DNA of 64,000 nucleotides from JBCDBW01 sp039182965 (lineage in GTDB: Bacteria > Verrucomicrobiota > Verrucomicrobiia > Verrucomicrobiales > DEV007): assembly GCA_039182965.1 (NCBI GenBank), contig JBCDBW010000004.1, positions 18,778-82,777 on the forward strand. Reading direction: 5' to 3'. Under the pieces are notes generated by a model. The model worked only from the letters and a program-made list of their open reading frames with translations, was not told where the DNA came from and searched no databases. Shown in pieces: positions 33,730 to 42,034 of this stretch (within the stretch, counting starts at the first letter, position 1; every line of letters starts with the position of its first letter). The position numbers and the translations under genes are program-made.

Positions 33730-34473
33730 GTGATCGAGATTGAAGGGTTGCGAATGCGATTTGGGGACTTGCTTGCGGTGGATGGAGTCGAGTTGATGAT
33801 TCCCCAGGGAGAACTGTTTGCGTTTTTAGGGCCTAACGGTGCGGGCAAGACGACAACGATTCGGAATTTGACTGGTTTACTGAAGCCGACATCAGGTTGC
33901 GTGAGAATTTGTGGGATCGACATGTTTGAGCGTCCGACAGAGGCGAAGGCACGCGTGGGGTATGTGCCCGACGTGCCGGTTTTTTATGAGAAGCTGACGG
34001 CGATGGAGTTCATGCATTTTATTGGTGATTTATTTGATGTGCCTGAGGAGCGGGCCGCAGAGGCGGGGGGGGAGTTGTTTGAGACCCTTCATCTCGTCGA
34101 GTATGCGAATCAGCAAATTGAGACCTTGAGTCATGGGACGAAGCAGCGGCTAGCGATTGCTTCGGCATTGCTGCATGAACCGGAAGTGATGGTGATAGAT
34201 GAGCCGATGATTGGATTGGATCCGTTGCATGCCCGCACGGTGAAAGAGCAATTGATGGCGTGTGCGGATCGAGGAATGACCGTCTTCATGTCGACGCACC
34301 TGCTGAACATTGCGGAAGAAATGGCGGACCGGATTGGGATTATCAATCGGGGTAAGTTGATTGCAGTGGGAGCACTCGAAGATTTGAAGGCCGGTGGAAA
34401 TGGGGAGGCGGGTGACGCTCTGGAGAAGATTTTTTTGGATTTGGTAGCGGAGGACAGTTCGTCAACTGGTTAG
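33730..34473 (+). CDS. ABC transporter ATP-binding protein
   Basis: The 247-residue ATPase starts at GTG with GGGGAG about seven bases upstream. Walker A is GPNGAGKT at 34-41, the Q-loop region is reduced to GYVPDVPVFYEKLT, the signature is LSHGTKQ at 133-139 (a variant of LSGGQ), Walker B is VMVIDEP at 153-159, and the H-loop is STHLLN. It belongs to the ABC-2/CcmA-like exporter group by the PTSGCVRICGID segment and short C-terminal extension. No permease gene is adjacent; the neighbours are a membrane-anchored unknown and an SGNH-like protein, so the membrane part is elsewhere or one of these takes its place. Confidence 0.93.
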   Translation: MIEIEGLRMRFGDLLAVDGVELMIPQGELFAFLGPNGAGKTTTIRNLTGLLKPTSGCVRICGIDMFERPTEAKARVGYVPDVPVFYEKLTAMEFMHFIGDLFDVPEERAAEAGGELFETLHLVEYANQQIETLSHGTKQRLAIASALLHEPEVMVIDEPMIGLDPLHARTVKEQLMACADRGMTVFMSTHLLNIAEEMADRIGIINRGKLIAVGALEDLKAGGNGEAGDALEKIFLDLVAEDSSSTG

Positions 34474-34527
34474 GGTGAAGGGAAAGATTGCGGGTGTGAG
34501 AGCGATCGGGCTATAGTCTTGGAGCTT

Positions 34528-35694
34528 ATGGCGTTTTTGAAACGGAGCATACTGGTTCTGGCATTGATTGGCGTGGGTGCGGTTGTGGCGGCGGAGTTGA
34601 TACTTCGTTTTTTTTATCCGCAACCGACGCAGGCAGCGGTGACGGTGGTGCTTCGGAATGATTTTACGGGTGCGGATCCGAAGGTGGAATATGCCCTCAA
34701 TGAGCAGTCGTTGCGCGTGGTTAATTGGGATGTGGGCGGGAAAGAGCCGGGGGCGAGGCGTATTTTGTTTGTGGGGGGCACGTCGACGGATGCGATACTG
34801 CACAATGCGGAGGATACTTGGTGGGGTCAGGTGTGGGCGCGGATACAAGAGATGACCCCGTTTGAGGTAGAAGCGGCAGCTTATTCGACGGGAGGCGACA
34901 TGATACTCGAATCGGCGCGGTGGTGTGATGAGTATCTTGAAAAATTGGACGTTGATTTGTTAGTCGTGAATTTTGGGTTAGGCGATGTTTTGAACCGAGG
35001 GACAATGTATCGCTATGATCCGGACCGTTTTTACAAGATACGGCTTGATTCGCGATCGGCGTGGAAGCAGACGATGACGGAATGGTCTCATCTTTATCGT
35101 TTCTTTCGCAATCACCGTAACCGCAGTCGGAGCGCTCAGCGGCAGCGGGTGTTGGGTCGGGAGAATTACTTGGCGGAAGTCTTCGAGCGGCGTCAGCGGG
35201 AGTATGGGGCGCTTCCGCGAGTTGATGGGATAAGCCGGGCGGTTCAGAATGATCCGTTGTTGGAATATCTGGATGGGATTGACAAGATGATTGAGTTGGC
35301 GCGGCGGACGGGAACGCAGTTGTTGGTGTTGGGTGAGCCGGTTTTGAATCATGCTTTGTTGGGGCCGGACGAGGTGCGGTCGTTGCGGGCTCCGGTGGTG
35401 ACGGGGCCGATGGTGACCTCTGACCTCGCTCGTCCGGACCCAGCGTGGATCGATGGGGAAGTGGATCGGTTTTATGAATCGGGGAAGGCGCGGTGCACGG
35501 AGGAGGAAGTCATGTTTTATTCTTTGAATGGTCGGATTGTGAAGTCGGGGCGGTATTTCATGGATGACACCATGCTTACTCTGGCTGGGGGAAGCGCGGT
35601 GGCGGATAAAGTGGTGCCCTTGGTGAACGCGCTGTTGACGGGAGCACCAGCAATCGAACCGGCGCCGATGCCCGAGGGTGTTGGCAGCCCGTGA
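34528..35694 (+). CDS. Membrane-anchored SGNH-hydrolase-like protein
   Basis: The start is the ATG of MAFLKRSILV rather than the TTG three codons earlier. A signal anchor occupies residues about 6-28, followed by a 360-residue soluble domain. RILFVGGTSTDA at 78-89 fits block I of SGNH/GDSL hydrolases but with GGTST in place of GDS; LLVVNFGLGD near 140-150 occupies the place of the G-N-D block with an altered motif; LLVLGEPVLN fits the next core strand. The canonical nucleophile and oxyanion residues are therefore not all evident, and the protein may be a divergent acyl hydrolase or an inactive relative. It follows the ABC ATPase by 54 bases on the same strand. Confidence 0.7.
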   Translation: MAFLKRSILVLALIGVGAVVAAELILRFFYPQPTQAAVTVVLRNDFTGADPKVEYALNEQSLRVVNWDVGGKEPGARRILFVGGTSTDAILHNAEDTWWGQVWARIQEMTPFEVEAAAYSTGGDMILESARWCDEYLEKLDVDLLVVNFGLGDVLNRGTMYRYDPDRFYKIRLDSRSAWKQTMTEWSHLYRFFRNHRNRSRSAQRQRVLGRENYLAEVFERRQREYGALPRVDGISRAVQNDPLLEYLDGIDKMIELARRTGTQLLVLGEPVLNHALLGPDEVRSLRAPVVTGPMVTSDLARPDPAWIDGEVDRFYESGKARCTEEEVMFYSLNGRIVKSGRYFMDDTMLTLAGGSAVADKVVPLVNALLTGAPAIEPAPMPEGVGSP

Positions 35695-35901
35695 GTTAGG
35701 GCAATGGGTTGGGCGGGGGTGGGGAAAGAATTGGGAGATTTCGGGTGATGATGGTGGATGGTGGGCGGGGTGACCTGGTGTGGCAAAGTGTCAGATTCTG
35801 CTTTACAGGGCCGTGGCGATACGCGACATAATGGACCTTTCAAAACTCCCCAGACCGCTCGGATATGTCATTCGGGCGACACTACCAACGAGACTATCAT
35901 C

Positions 35902-36708
35902 ATGTTGCATCATCGTTATTATTACACTGGAGCGAAGGCGCTTCTTATCATCACAGGTATTTTTCTTGTCATGGCTCTATTCGGTCCTGAATTGATTGCC
36001 CAAGAAGAAGGCGGAGAGGCGGAGCCGGCTCCGACAACGATGTGGACGCAGATTAGGCAGGGCGGATGGGCGATGATTCCCCTTGCGATCTTCTCGGTCG
36101 GGTTGATTGCGTTAGCTGTTTACAATTTTTTGCAACTTGGGAAAAAGAAATTCATCCCACCGGAATTGCAGGAGAGCTTAATGGCGAACATGAGCGAGTG
36201 TCGGGTTCGTAGTGCGATTGAAGTCTCGGCTGAGAGTCCCAGCTATCTTGGGCGGATGATGGCAACGGCATTGCCTCATGTGGATGCGACGGATGCGGAG
36301 ACCTTGGGGCGAGACGATGTGGACGATGCGATTGCGGAGTTTACGGTGAAGGAGAACCGGGGATACATGGCGGCGATTACCTGGTTTTCGATTATTTCCC
36401 AGGCCGCACCGATGGTTGGTCTGTTAGGGACGGTTTCCGGTATGATCAAGGCGTTTGCCACCCTGGGAACGACGGGGGCATCGGATCCGTCGAAACTGGC
36501 GGCCAATATTTCCGAGGCTTTGATCACGACGGCGAGCGGCCTTGTCGTGGCGATTCCGGCGTTGTTTGTCTTTTTCTTTTTCAAGAATATGTTAGCTAAG
36601 CGGGTTGCGGAGTGTCACACGGTAGCCTTTGAGGCGATGGACGCGAGCATTGCGGCAGTGAATGCCGAGCAGCAGTTTGCGAAAGTTCCGGAGGGATTAC
36701 ACGGTTGA
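35902..36708 (+). CDS. exbB: ExbB/TolQ/MotA-family proton channel protein
   Basis: The 268-residue product starts at the ATG of MLHHRYYY; the open frame upstream lacks family character. An N-terminal hydrophobic signal-like helix (about 12-33), an acidic periplasmic segment (EEGGEAEPAP), then three helices at about 56-78, 150-178 and 190-215 give the ExbB layout. The conserved core reads TWFSIISQAAPMVGLLGTVSGMIKAF, and EALITTASGLVVAIPALF fits the third helix. With ExbD it forms a proton-driven motor that energises a TonB-like protein or another envelope machine. It heads a plus-strand operon of five genes. A weak promoter-like pair (TTTACA 35802-35807, CATAAT 35827-35832) has 19-base spacing and is uncertain. 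Confidence 0.92.
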   Translation: MLHHRYYYTGAKALLIITGIFLVMALFGPELIAQEEGGEAEPAPTTMWTQIRQGGWAMIPLAIFSVGLIALAVYNFLQLGKKKFIPPELQESLMANMSECRVRSAIEVSAESPSYLGRMMATALPHVDATDAETLGRDDVDDAIAEFTVKENRGYMAAITWFSIISQAAPMVGLLGTVSGMIKAFATLGTTGASDPSKLAANISEALITTASGLVVAIPALFVFFFFKNMLAKRVAECHTVAFEAMDASIAAVNAEQQFAKVPEGLHG

Positions 36709-36761
36709 TGAGAAACGGTGTAGCTGCTTTGAGATCAATTTCCTGAAGAGCAAAAGAGCGA

Positions 36762-37211
36762 ATGGCATCGAGAAAACTGACAGAAGCCTCGAAGGGTCCG
36801 GACGAGGATTTGAAGGTGGATATGTCACCGATGATCGATCTGGTATTTCTGTTGCTGATTTTCTTTATGGTGAATTCGACGTTGATTCTCACGAGGATCG
36901 ACAAGGAAGTGGAGATTCCGGTGGCCAAGGAGGCGGAAGTGGCCAAGTCGGCAGAGGGTCGGATTGTGGTCAACATACGGGAGAACGGTGACATGTTGAA
37001 CGTGGATTTACAGCCTCTTGAGGACGAGGATGCCGTGGCGCGATACGTTCGCGAGGTCAAGGCGCTTCACGAGGCAAATAATATCAAATCTCGTTTGTAT
37101 GTGCGTGCGGACCGGGCGGTAGAGGTGAAGCAGATCAAGAAGGCGGTAACGGGTGCCGGTGCGGCGGGAGTCATTGACGTTATTTTCTCTAGTTACGTCA
37201 CTGACAAGTAG
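36762..37211 (+). CDS. exbD: ExbD/TolR-family protein, first copy
   Basis: The 149-residue single-span protein has the conserved proton-path aspartate D26 in SPMIDLVFLLLIFFM, with the helix at about 25-43 and a periplasmic C-terminal domain containing the family beta-alpha pattern (RIVVNIRENGDMLNV, then LYVRADRAVEVKQIKKAV). It partners the ExbB 53 bases upstream. Two different ExbD copies follow one ExbB, as seen in operons of other bacteria where the pair forms a hetero-oligomer. Confidence 0.93.
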   Translation: MASRKLTEASKGPDEDLKVDMSPMIDLVFLLLIFFMVNSTLILTRIDKEVEIPVAKEAEVAKSAEGRIVVNIRENGDMLNVDLQPLEDEDAVARYVREVKALHEANNIKSRLYVRADRAVEVKQIKKAVTGAGAAGVIDVIFSSYVTDK

Positions 37212-37223
37212 ACTAATTCAGGC

Positions 37224-37682
37224 ATGGGAAGGAAGCACACATTAAAGGCGGAACCGGATGATGAACCGGAGCTTTCGATTGCGCCGTTAATTGATGTGAG
37301 TTTTCTTTTGCTGATCTATTTCCTTGTGACCTCGACTTTGCAAAAGAGGGAAGCGGATTTGGGATTGCAGCTACCGACGCAGAATCCGGACAGTTCAGCA
37401 ACTGACGTGCAGATTGACCAGATGACGATCGAAGTTGATTCCGAAGGGGCGATCGTTGTGAACAGCGAGGTTTTGGACACGAATGCGGAGTCCCGGGAAT
37501 TACCTGGATTGAAGGGGAAGTTGGACGAATACAAGCGGATTGCGGAATTGTCTCAATCGAAACCGTTAGTGGTAGTTGCGGCGGACGATCTTTCGAAGGG
37601 GCAACGTTTGGTCGACGTCTTAAATGCTTTGGCGGATGCGGACATCACCCATGTGACCTTGACGGGCTTCAAGGAAGAGTAG
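37224..37682 (+). CDS. exbD: ExbD/TolR-family protein, second copy
   Basis: The 152-residue product has the ExbD layout with D24 in APLIDVSFLLLIYFLV, one helix at about 22-40, and a periplasmic domain (MTIEVDSEGAIVVN; LVVVAADDLSKGQRLVDVL; DITHVTLTGFKEE). It differs from the first copy through most of its length, so the two are diverged paralogues, not a recent duplication. The spacing of 12 bases to the first copy points to a single transcript. The 148 bases between its stop and the next gene hold no other gene. Confidence 0.93.
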   Translation: MGRKHTLKAEPDDEPELSIAPLIDVSFLLLIYFLVTSTLQKREADLGLQLPTQNPDSSATDVQIDQMTIEVDSEGAIVVNSEVLDTNAESRELPGLKGKLDEYKRIAELSQSKPLVVVAADDLSKGQRLVDVLNALADADITHVTLTGFKEE

Positions 37683-37830
37683 TTGATGCGCAACGCATTG
37701 GTAGTGATGATCTGAAAACCCCAAGGCCTTCGGAACCCGGAAGACGCTGTGAATTTTCCGCGGCGGTTAGACTTTCGGGACGGTCCATTTGACAGTATAG
37801 TATCTATAGATCTTGCCCCCCAACCCACTC

Positions 37831-40788
37831 ATGAAACACCCCTTCACGAAGACGCTTTTCGGCTGTGTCGCTTCCGTCCTTTTCGCCATATTGATTGTTC
37901 CGGCTGATGTCCGTGGGCAGGACTCGATTGAGGTGCTTTACAACAAATCGATTGCCGCGATGAATGAGGGCAATTGGGAGGAGGGGCTAAAGCTTTGCGA
38001 TAGCATTATCGCGGAGTATGGCGAGTTCGCGCTTCCTGATTACGGACCGATGTTCGGGGGCATTTATTACAACAAGGGTTTTTGTGAAATGAAGTTGAAG
38101 GAATACGCCAAGGCGGCGGAGTCTTTCAAAACGAGCAACGAGACTTTCTATAATCTGCGACCGGACGATCCTCGTGGCGATGTCCGAGAGAGCATCAATC
38201 CGTATGAGAAGCGTGCTGTTTTCCAGTGGGCTTTGTGTGAGCAGTTGGCGCAGAATTACGAGGAAGCCCTGAAGTTGTATGAGAAATTTCAGAGTCTGAA
38301 TCCCGATCCCGATGAATTTGAACCGGGGGCGTATTTCATTAACCTCGCGATTTGTCAATCCAATGTGGGTCAAATGGCAGAGGCTAAGGGGAGTCTGAAG
38401 CGTGTTTTTGACAATCAGGTCGCTTACAAGGTGAAGACGCCGAGTTTGATTCAAGGGTTCTTTCATCTGGGGATGGCTTGGGTGAAGAAAGGAGCGGAGG
38501 ATCCGAAGGTAATGGTCGGGGCAAACGAGTTTTTGGATGATTACATGGCGCGTTTGAGGCTGCGGGCGTGGGAGATGCAGCGATACAATCCTTTGATTGT
38601 GCAATTGGCGCAGCAGGCGGGACAGGCAAAGCAATTTGAATTTGCCTTGCGGGTCTACAGCCTCTATGCGGGCCTCGAGGATGCGAAAGCCGATTTGCTG
38701 GATCGGGCTTCGGAATACGGTGGTGTTACGGAGAAGTTGCAAATTGAGATCGACAAGATTGACGAGGAGTTGGCGAAGCCGGATCCGTTGGATGTGAATG
38801 TTTTGCGTGGGATTGCGGCTTGTTATGACGGGGTGGGTGACTTGGAGGCCTACTATATTTTGTATCAAGATATCGAGCGTCGGTATCAGGACAGTGCGGA
38901 ACGGCCGGCGATCTTATTTGGTGCCACTCGTGGGGCGGCGGGAACGGGTGATGTAGAGGGAACGCAACGCTATGGGTTGGAGTTCATTGAGAATTTTCCG
39001 ACGCACGAACTGTATGACCAGGTATCGAGTTTAATGATCGGCACCTTGTTTCAGGAGCGCGAATACGAGACGTGCATTGAGATCGCCTTAGACGTTCGTG
39101 ACACGTTGGATGAGGGATCGAAGGCGCGGGACATCATCGAGTTTATCTTGGGGGGGTCCTATTATTACCTGACGCAGTATGAGGAAGCGCAGCCGGTATT
39201 GGACGGGCATGTCGAGGTCTACCCGAACAGTCCTTACGTCGTGAACTCGCGTTATTTTCAGCCGAGCAATCTGATGAAGATGGATCAATACGACAAGGCA
39301 GCTGTTTTGTTTGATTCATACATCGCGGATTTTCCGGAATCACCGCTTCTAGATGTGGCGTTGTTTGAGCGGGCTCTTTGTGAATACATTTTGCAAGATG
39401 AGAATTTCGATCGGGCCCTAGAATTGATTGAGCGTTTGGAGAACGAGTTTCCCGGGTCGACGGTTCTGGACAGTGCCTTGGTTTTGAAGGGGGACATCCT
39501 GGTGACGATTGAGGATTACGCGGGTGCGGAGGAAGCATATGCCGGGGCACGGACGGCTGCGGAGGCCCTGGGAAATGCGGACGAGGCGTCGAACGCGCTC
39601 AGCAAGCTGGTGGATGTGTTAGTTAAGCAGGAAAAGTGGGAAGGAGCGGGAACGGCGTATGACGAATTTTTCGCTCAGTATCCGGAGAGCGATCATCGTA
39701 TCAAGGTAGCGGTTTCGGGGATGGACGCGTTGATACAGCTCGACCGGACGGTGGAGGGGTTGGATTGTCTGGAAGACATCATTGTTGAAGTGAGCAAGGA
39801 AGAGGACTCCGAAGGATTGGAGGCGGCGATCAATTCTTATGTGACGATCTCGAAGGACGAGATCGGAGTGGATGCCACGATTCAAAAGTTGGATAACTAT
39901 GATGGCTTAGACGAGTCGAAGGCGTTATTGGCGTGGGTATTGATTTCGAAAATTGAGTTGTTGGAGGGTTTGATCGGTGGTCTTGATGAGGGCGATCCGG
40001 AATTAGCGAAGCGTCAGGATGCGATTGACAAGTCTTTCGCGATGTTGCGTGAGTATGAGCGTGCTGAGTTGAGCAATTACATTTTGCTAGCGTTGGGGCG
40101 GTATATTGCGACGACGGACAATCCATTTTTGGCGGTGGATTGGTTTGAAGAGATTCTTGGCCGGCCATCGAGCGACATTCATCCCTTTGCGTTGGTGGAG
40201 TTGGCGAAGATTGAGGCGGGCTCAAAGGATGCGGCTGAGCTGGCGAAGGCGGAGGAGCGATTCCGGAGGGTAATTGATGTTTACCAGACCAAGGAGCTGT
40301 TGAGAGAGGCCTACCTCGGGTTAATGGACTTGTATTTGAACAAGGAAGACTGGGAGAAGCTCTACGATTCGGCCGAAAAGTTTTTGGAGAATCGCAACAA
40401 TCGGACGGGGCGGCCGAAGGCGAATTTCATGATTGCGCGGGCGTATGAGGGCAAAGGGGAACTGGGGCGGGCGCAGCAGGCTTATTTGAATGTGTATGTC
40501 TTGTTCAAGGCTTACCTGGACTGGGGGCCGCGAGCGATGCTGCGCAATGCGAACATCGAGTGGGAGAAGGGGACGGACGCGGGTAAGCTGGCGGCCTATC
40601 GGATGTTGCTCGAGGTGCAGGATACGCTGGGCCATTTAGTCGGGGAACCGAATGATGATTGGTTGCGAATGTGCAACCGGCGACTGGACGAAATTTTAGA
40701 GACTCCGGGGATGCAGGAAATGATTGCGACGGATGACGCGCGTATTGCGGAGGAGAAGGCGGCGAAGCAGCGATTTGAACAAGAATAG
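37831..40788 (+). CDS. Large secreted TPR-repeat protein linked to ExbB/ExbD
   Basis: The 985-residue product starts at ATG 37831 (MKHPFTK); a TTG six codons earlier is less likely. A signal peptide ends around PADVRGQ (residue 30). The rest is helical repeats of about 34-38 residues, recognisable as TPR-like units throughout, for example GGIYYNKGFCEMKLKEYAKA, ILGGSYYYLTQYEEAQPV, SLVLKGD-like units and NFMIARAYEGKGELGRAQQA. Length and repeats resemble YbgF/CpoB- or BamD-like scaffolds but much larger. Its place directly after exbB-exbD-exbD suggests a periplasmic partner of that motor. Function is otherwise unknown. TTGACA at 37789-37794 may mark an additional promoter in front of it, but no convincing -10 is spaced correctly. 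Confidence 0.85.
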   Translation: MKHPFTKTLFGCVASVLFAILIVPADVRGQDSIEVLYNKSIAAMNEGNWEEGLKLCDSIIAEYGEFALPDYGPMFGGIYYNKGFCEMKLKEYAKAAESFKTSNETFYNLRPDDPRGDVRESINPYEKRAVFQWALCEQLAQNYEEALKLYEKFQSLNPDPDEFEPGAYFINLAICQSNVGQMAEAKGSLKRVFDNQVAYKVKTPSLIQGFFHLGMAWVKKGAEDPKVMVGANEFLDDYMARLRLRAWEMQRYNPLIVQLAQQAGQAKQFEFALRVYSLYAGLEDAKADLLDRASEYGGVTEKLQIEIDKIDEELAKPDPLDVNVLRGIAACYDGVGDLEAYYILYQDIERRYQDSAERPAILFGATRGAAGTGDVEGTQRYGLEFIENFPTHELYDQVSSLMIGTLFQEREYETCIEIALDVRDTLDEGSKARDIIEFILGGSYYYLTQYEEAQPVLDGHVEVYPNSPYVVNSRYFQPSNLMKMDQYDKAAVLFDSYIADFPESPLLDVALFERALCEYILQDENFDRALELIERLENEFPGSTVLDSALVLKGDILVTIEDYAGAEEAYAGARTAAEALGNADEASNALSKLVDVLVKQEKWEGAGTAYDEFFAQYPESDHRIKVAVSGMDALIQLDRTVEGLDCLEDIIVEVSKEEDSEGLEAAINSYVTISKDEIGVDATIQKLDNYDGLDESKALLAWVLISKIELLEGLIGGLDEGDPELAKRQDAIDKSFAMLREYERAELSNYILLALGRYIATTDNPFLAVDWFEEILGRPSSDIHPFALVELAKIEAGSKDAAELAKAEERFRRVIDVYQTKELLREAYLGLMDLYLNKEDWEKLYDSAEKFLENRNNRTGRPKANFMIARAYEGKGELGRAQQAYLNVYVLFKAYLDWGPRAMLRNANIEWEKGTDAGKLAAYRMLLEVQDTLGHLVGEPNDDWLRMCNRRLDEILETPGMQEMIATDDARIAEEKAAKQRFEQE

Positions 40789-40802
40789 ACTTCGAGAGAG
40801 CG

Positions 40803-41882
40803 ATGACAAAAAAGAGCAGAATATTCGGGATGGGATCGGCCGCGGGGATTTTTTGTGGATTGATGATCGCGACCGTGGACGCGGCTGAGCCCTTGAGGGC
40901 GACGATTGAGTTAGAGAACAATCGGTCGAACGTGGTTTTCCTAGTGAAGGCAAACGAAAAAGGGATCCTTTGGCAATACACGCCTGACAATCCGGCGTCG
41001 ACCACGACGGAGTTGGCGGACATTGTGAATATTGAGTTTGATGATCCCGAGGGTTGGGTGGAAGCGGTGAGCTTGTATCGTGTTGGCAAGTATGCGGATG
41101 CGGCGGTCGCCTTGGGCAAGATTGCAGACGATTACGTGGACATTGCGACTTTGGAGGGCAGTCCGGCGGCGACGGCGCGTTATTTGCAGATTGAGTCTTA
41201 TCGTAAGGGGGGGATGTATGGGGAATTGGCAGCAGTCTTGACGGAAGACACGCAGGCGGCTTTGACGAATGCGCTCGATGAGTCGCTTCACCTTCAGATT
41301 GAGTTGGATGCTGGCTGGGCGGCAGTCGGGAAGGCAAATTGGGAGGCGGTGAACGCGCTCTTGGCCGAGAACAGTGAAGATGGGCACATCAAAGACATGG
41401 CACCGCGGTATCTCACGCAGTTGACGTTTATGCGTGGAATGTCTCGCTCGGCGGCGGGTGAGACGCAGCCGGCGATCGATGATTTTTACCGGACTGCGAC
41501 GTTTGGATATGGCAATGACGTGGAAGTCTCGGGGCAGGCGATTCGTCGGGTGATGGATTTATTGCTGGCGCAGCCTGAAGCGCTTGAGACGAATCGGACG
41601 CGATTGAGGCAGTTGCATGCAGTTACGTATCTTTACAAGTGGATGTTTGGTTCGGGAAGCGTGCCGGAGCGATTTGAGCAATATGCGGAGATTCTCCCGG
41701 CGACAGAGGGTGAACAAGAGGCTGCCAGCGATGACTCGGGAGATGATTCTCCGGGCGGTGCGATGGACGATGGGACCACGCCGCCGGCCGGCGACGATGC
41801 GGATAGCACCACCGGAACGGGCGAAGAGACGCCTGATAGTGAAGGTGGAGAATCCGAAGGCGATGCTCCGGCGCAGGGCTGA
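40803..41882 (+). CDS. Exported protein with acidic C-terminal tail, unknown function
   Basis: The 359-residue product has a signal peptide (MTKKSRIFGMGSAAGIFCG..., cleaved near VDAAEP at about residue 28). Residues about 30-80 form a small beta-rich domain (IELENNRSNVVFLVKANEKGILWQY), residues 85-285 are helical and somewhat TPR-like (SLYRVGKYADAAVALGKIAD), and the last 60 residues are a low-complexity acidic tail rich in Asp, Glu, Gly, Ser and Thr. It lies 14 bases after the large TPR gene and is the last gene of the ExbB/ExbD operon, so it likely serves the same envelope process. No homologous family is recognised. Confidence 0.78.
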   Translation: MTKKSRIFGMGSAAGIFCGLMIATVDAAEPLRATIELENNRSNVVFLVKANEKGILWQYTPDNPASTTTELADIVNIEFDDPEGWVEAVSLYRVGKYADAAVALGKIADDYVDIATLEGSPAATARYLQIESYRKGGMYGELAAVLTEDTQAALTNALDESLHLQIELDAGWAAVGKANWEAVNALLAENSEDGHIKDMAPRYLTQLTFMRGMSRSAAGETQPAIDDFYRTATFGYGNDVEVSGQAIRRVMDLLLAQPEALETNRTRLRQLHAVTYLYKWMFGSGSVPERFEQYAEILPATEGEQEAASDDSGDDSPGGAMDDGTTPPAGDDADSTTGTGEETPDSEGGESEGDAPAQG

Positions 41883-41903
41883 CACCGTCAAGCAAGGGGG
41901 GCG

Positions 41904-41976
41904 TAGGTGGACTGGGGCTCGAACCCAGGACCAATGGCTTAAAAGGCCACTGCTCTACCAACTGAGCTATCCACCC
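41904..41976 (-). tRNA. tRNA-Lys (anticodon TTT)
   Basis: A 73-base cloverleaf on the minus strand: acceptor GGGTGGA pairs with TCCACCT, giving a G1-U72 wobble as the first pair; D-stem GCTC/GAGC with loop AGTTGGTA, anticodon stem GTGGC/GCCAT with loop CTTTTAA (anticodon TTT), T-stem CTGGG/CCCAG with loop TTCGAGC, discriminator A. The CCA end is not encoded. It lies antisense to the direction of the preceding operon, 21 bases past its last stop. Confidence 0.95.
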
Positions 41977-42034
41977 ATGTCAGGTCGAGAATGCTGGGAC
42001 AGTAGGCGAAACGGAAAGGGTTGCAAGTAATTCG

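Noticed and set aside
35802..35832. Sigma-70 promoter in front of exbB (TTTACA / CATAAT)
   Set aside because: The 19-base spacing is outside the usual range and there is no extended -10 element; kept only as a remark.
37789..37810. Promoter TTGACA / TATAGA in front of the large TPR gene
   Set aside because: The -35 match is perfect, but the two elements are only ten bases apart, too close for a sigma-70 promoter.
37987..38868. Minus-strand open frame of 293 codons inside the large TPR gene
   Set aside because: Leu/Arg/Gln/Ile-rich shadow without motif; the sense gene has signal peptide and repeats.
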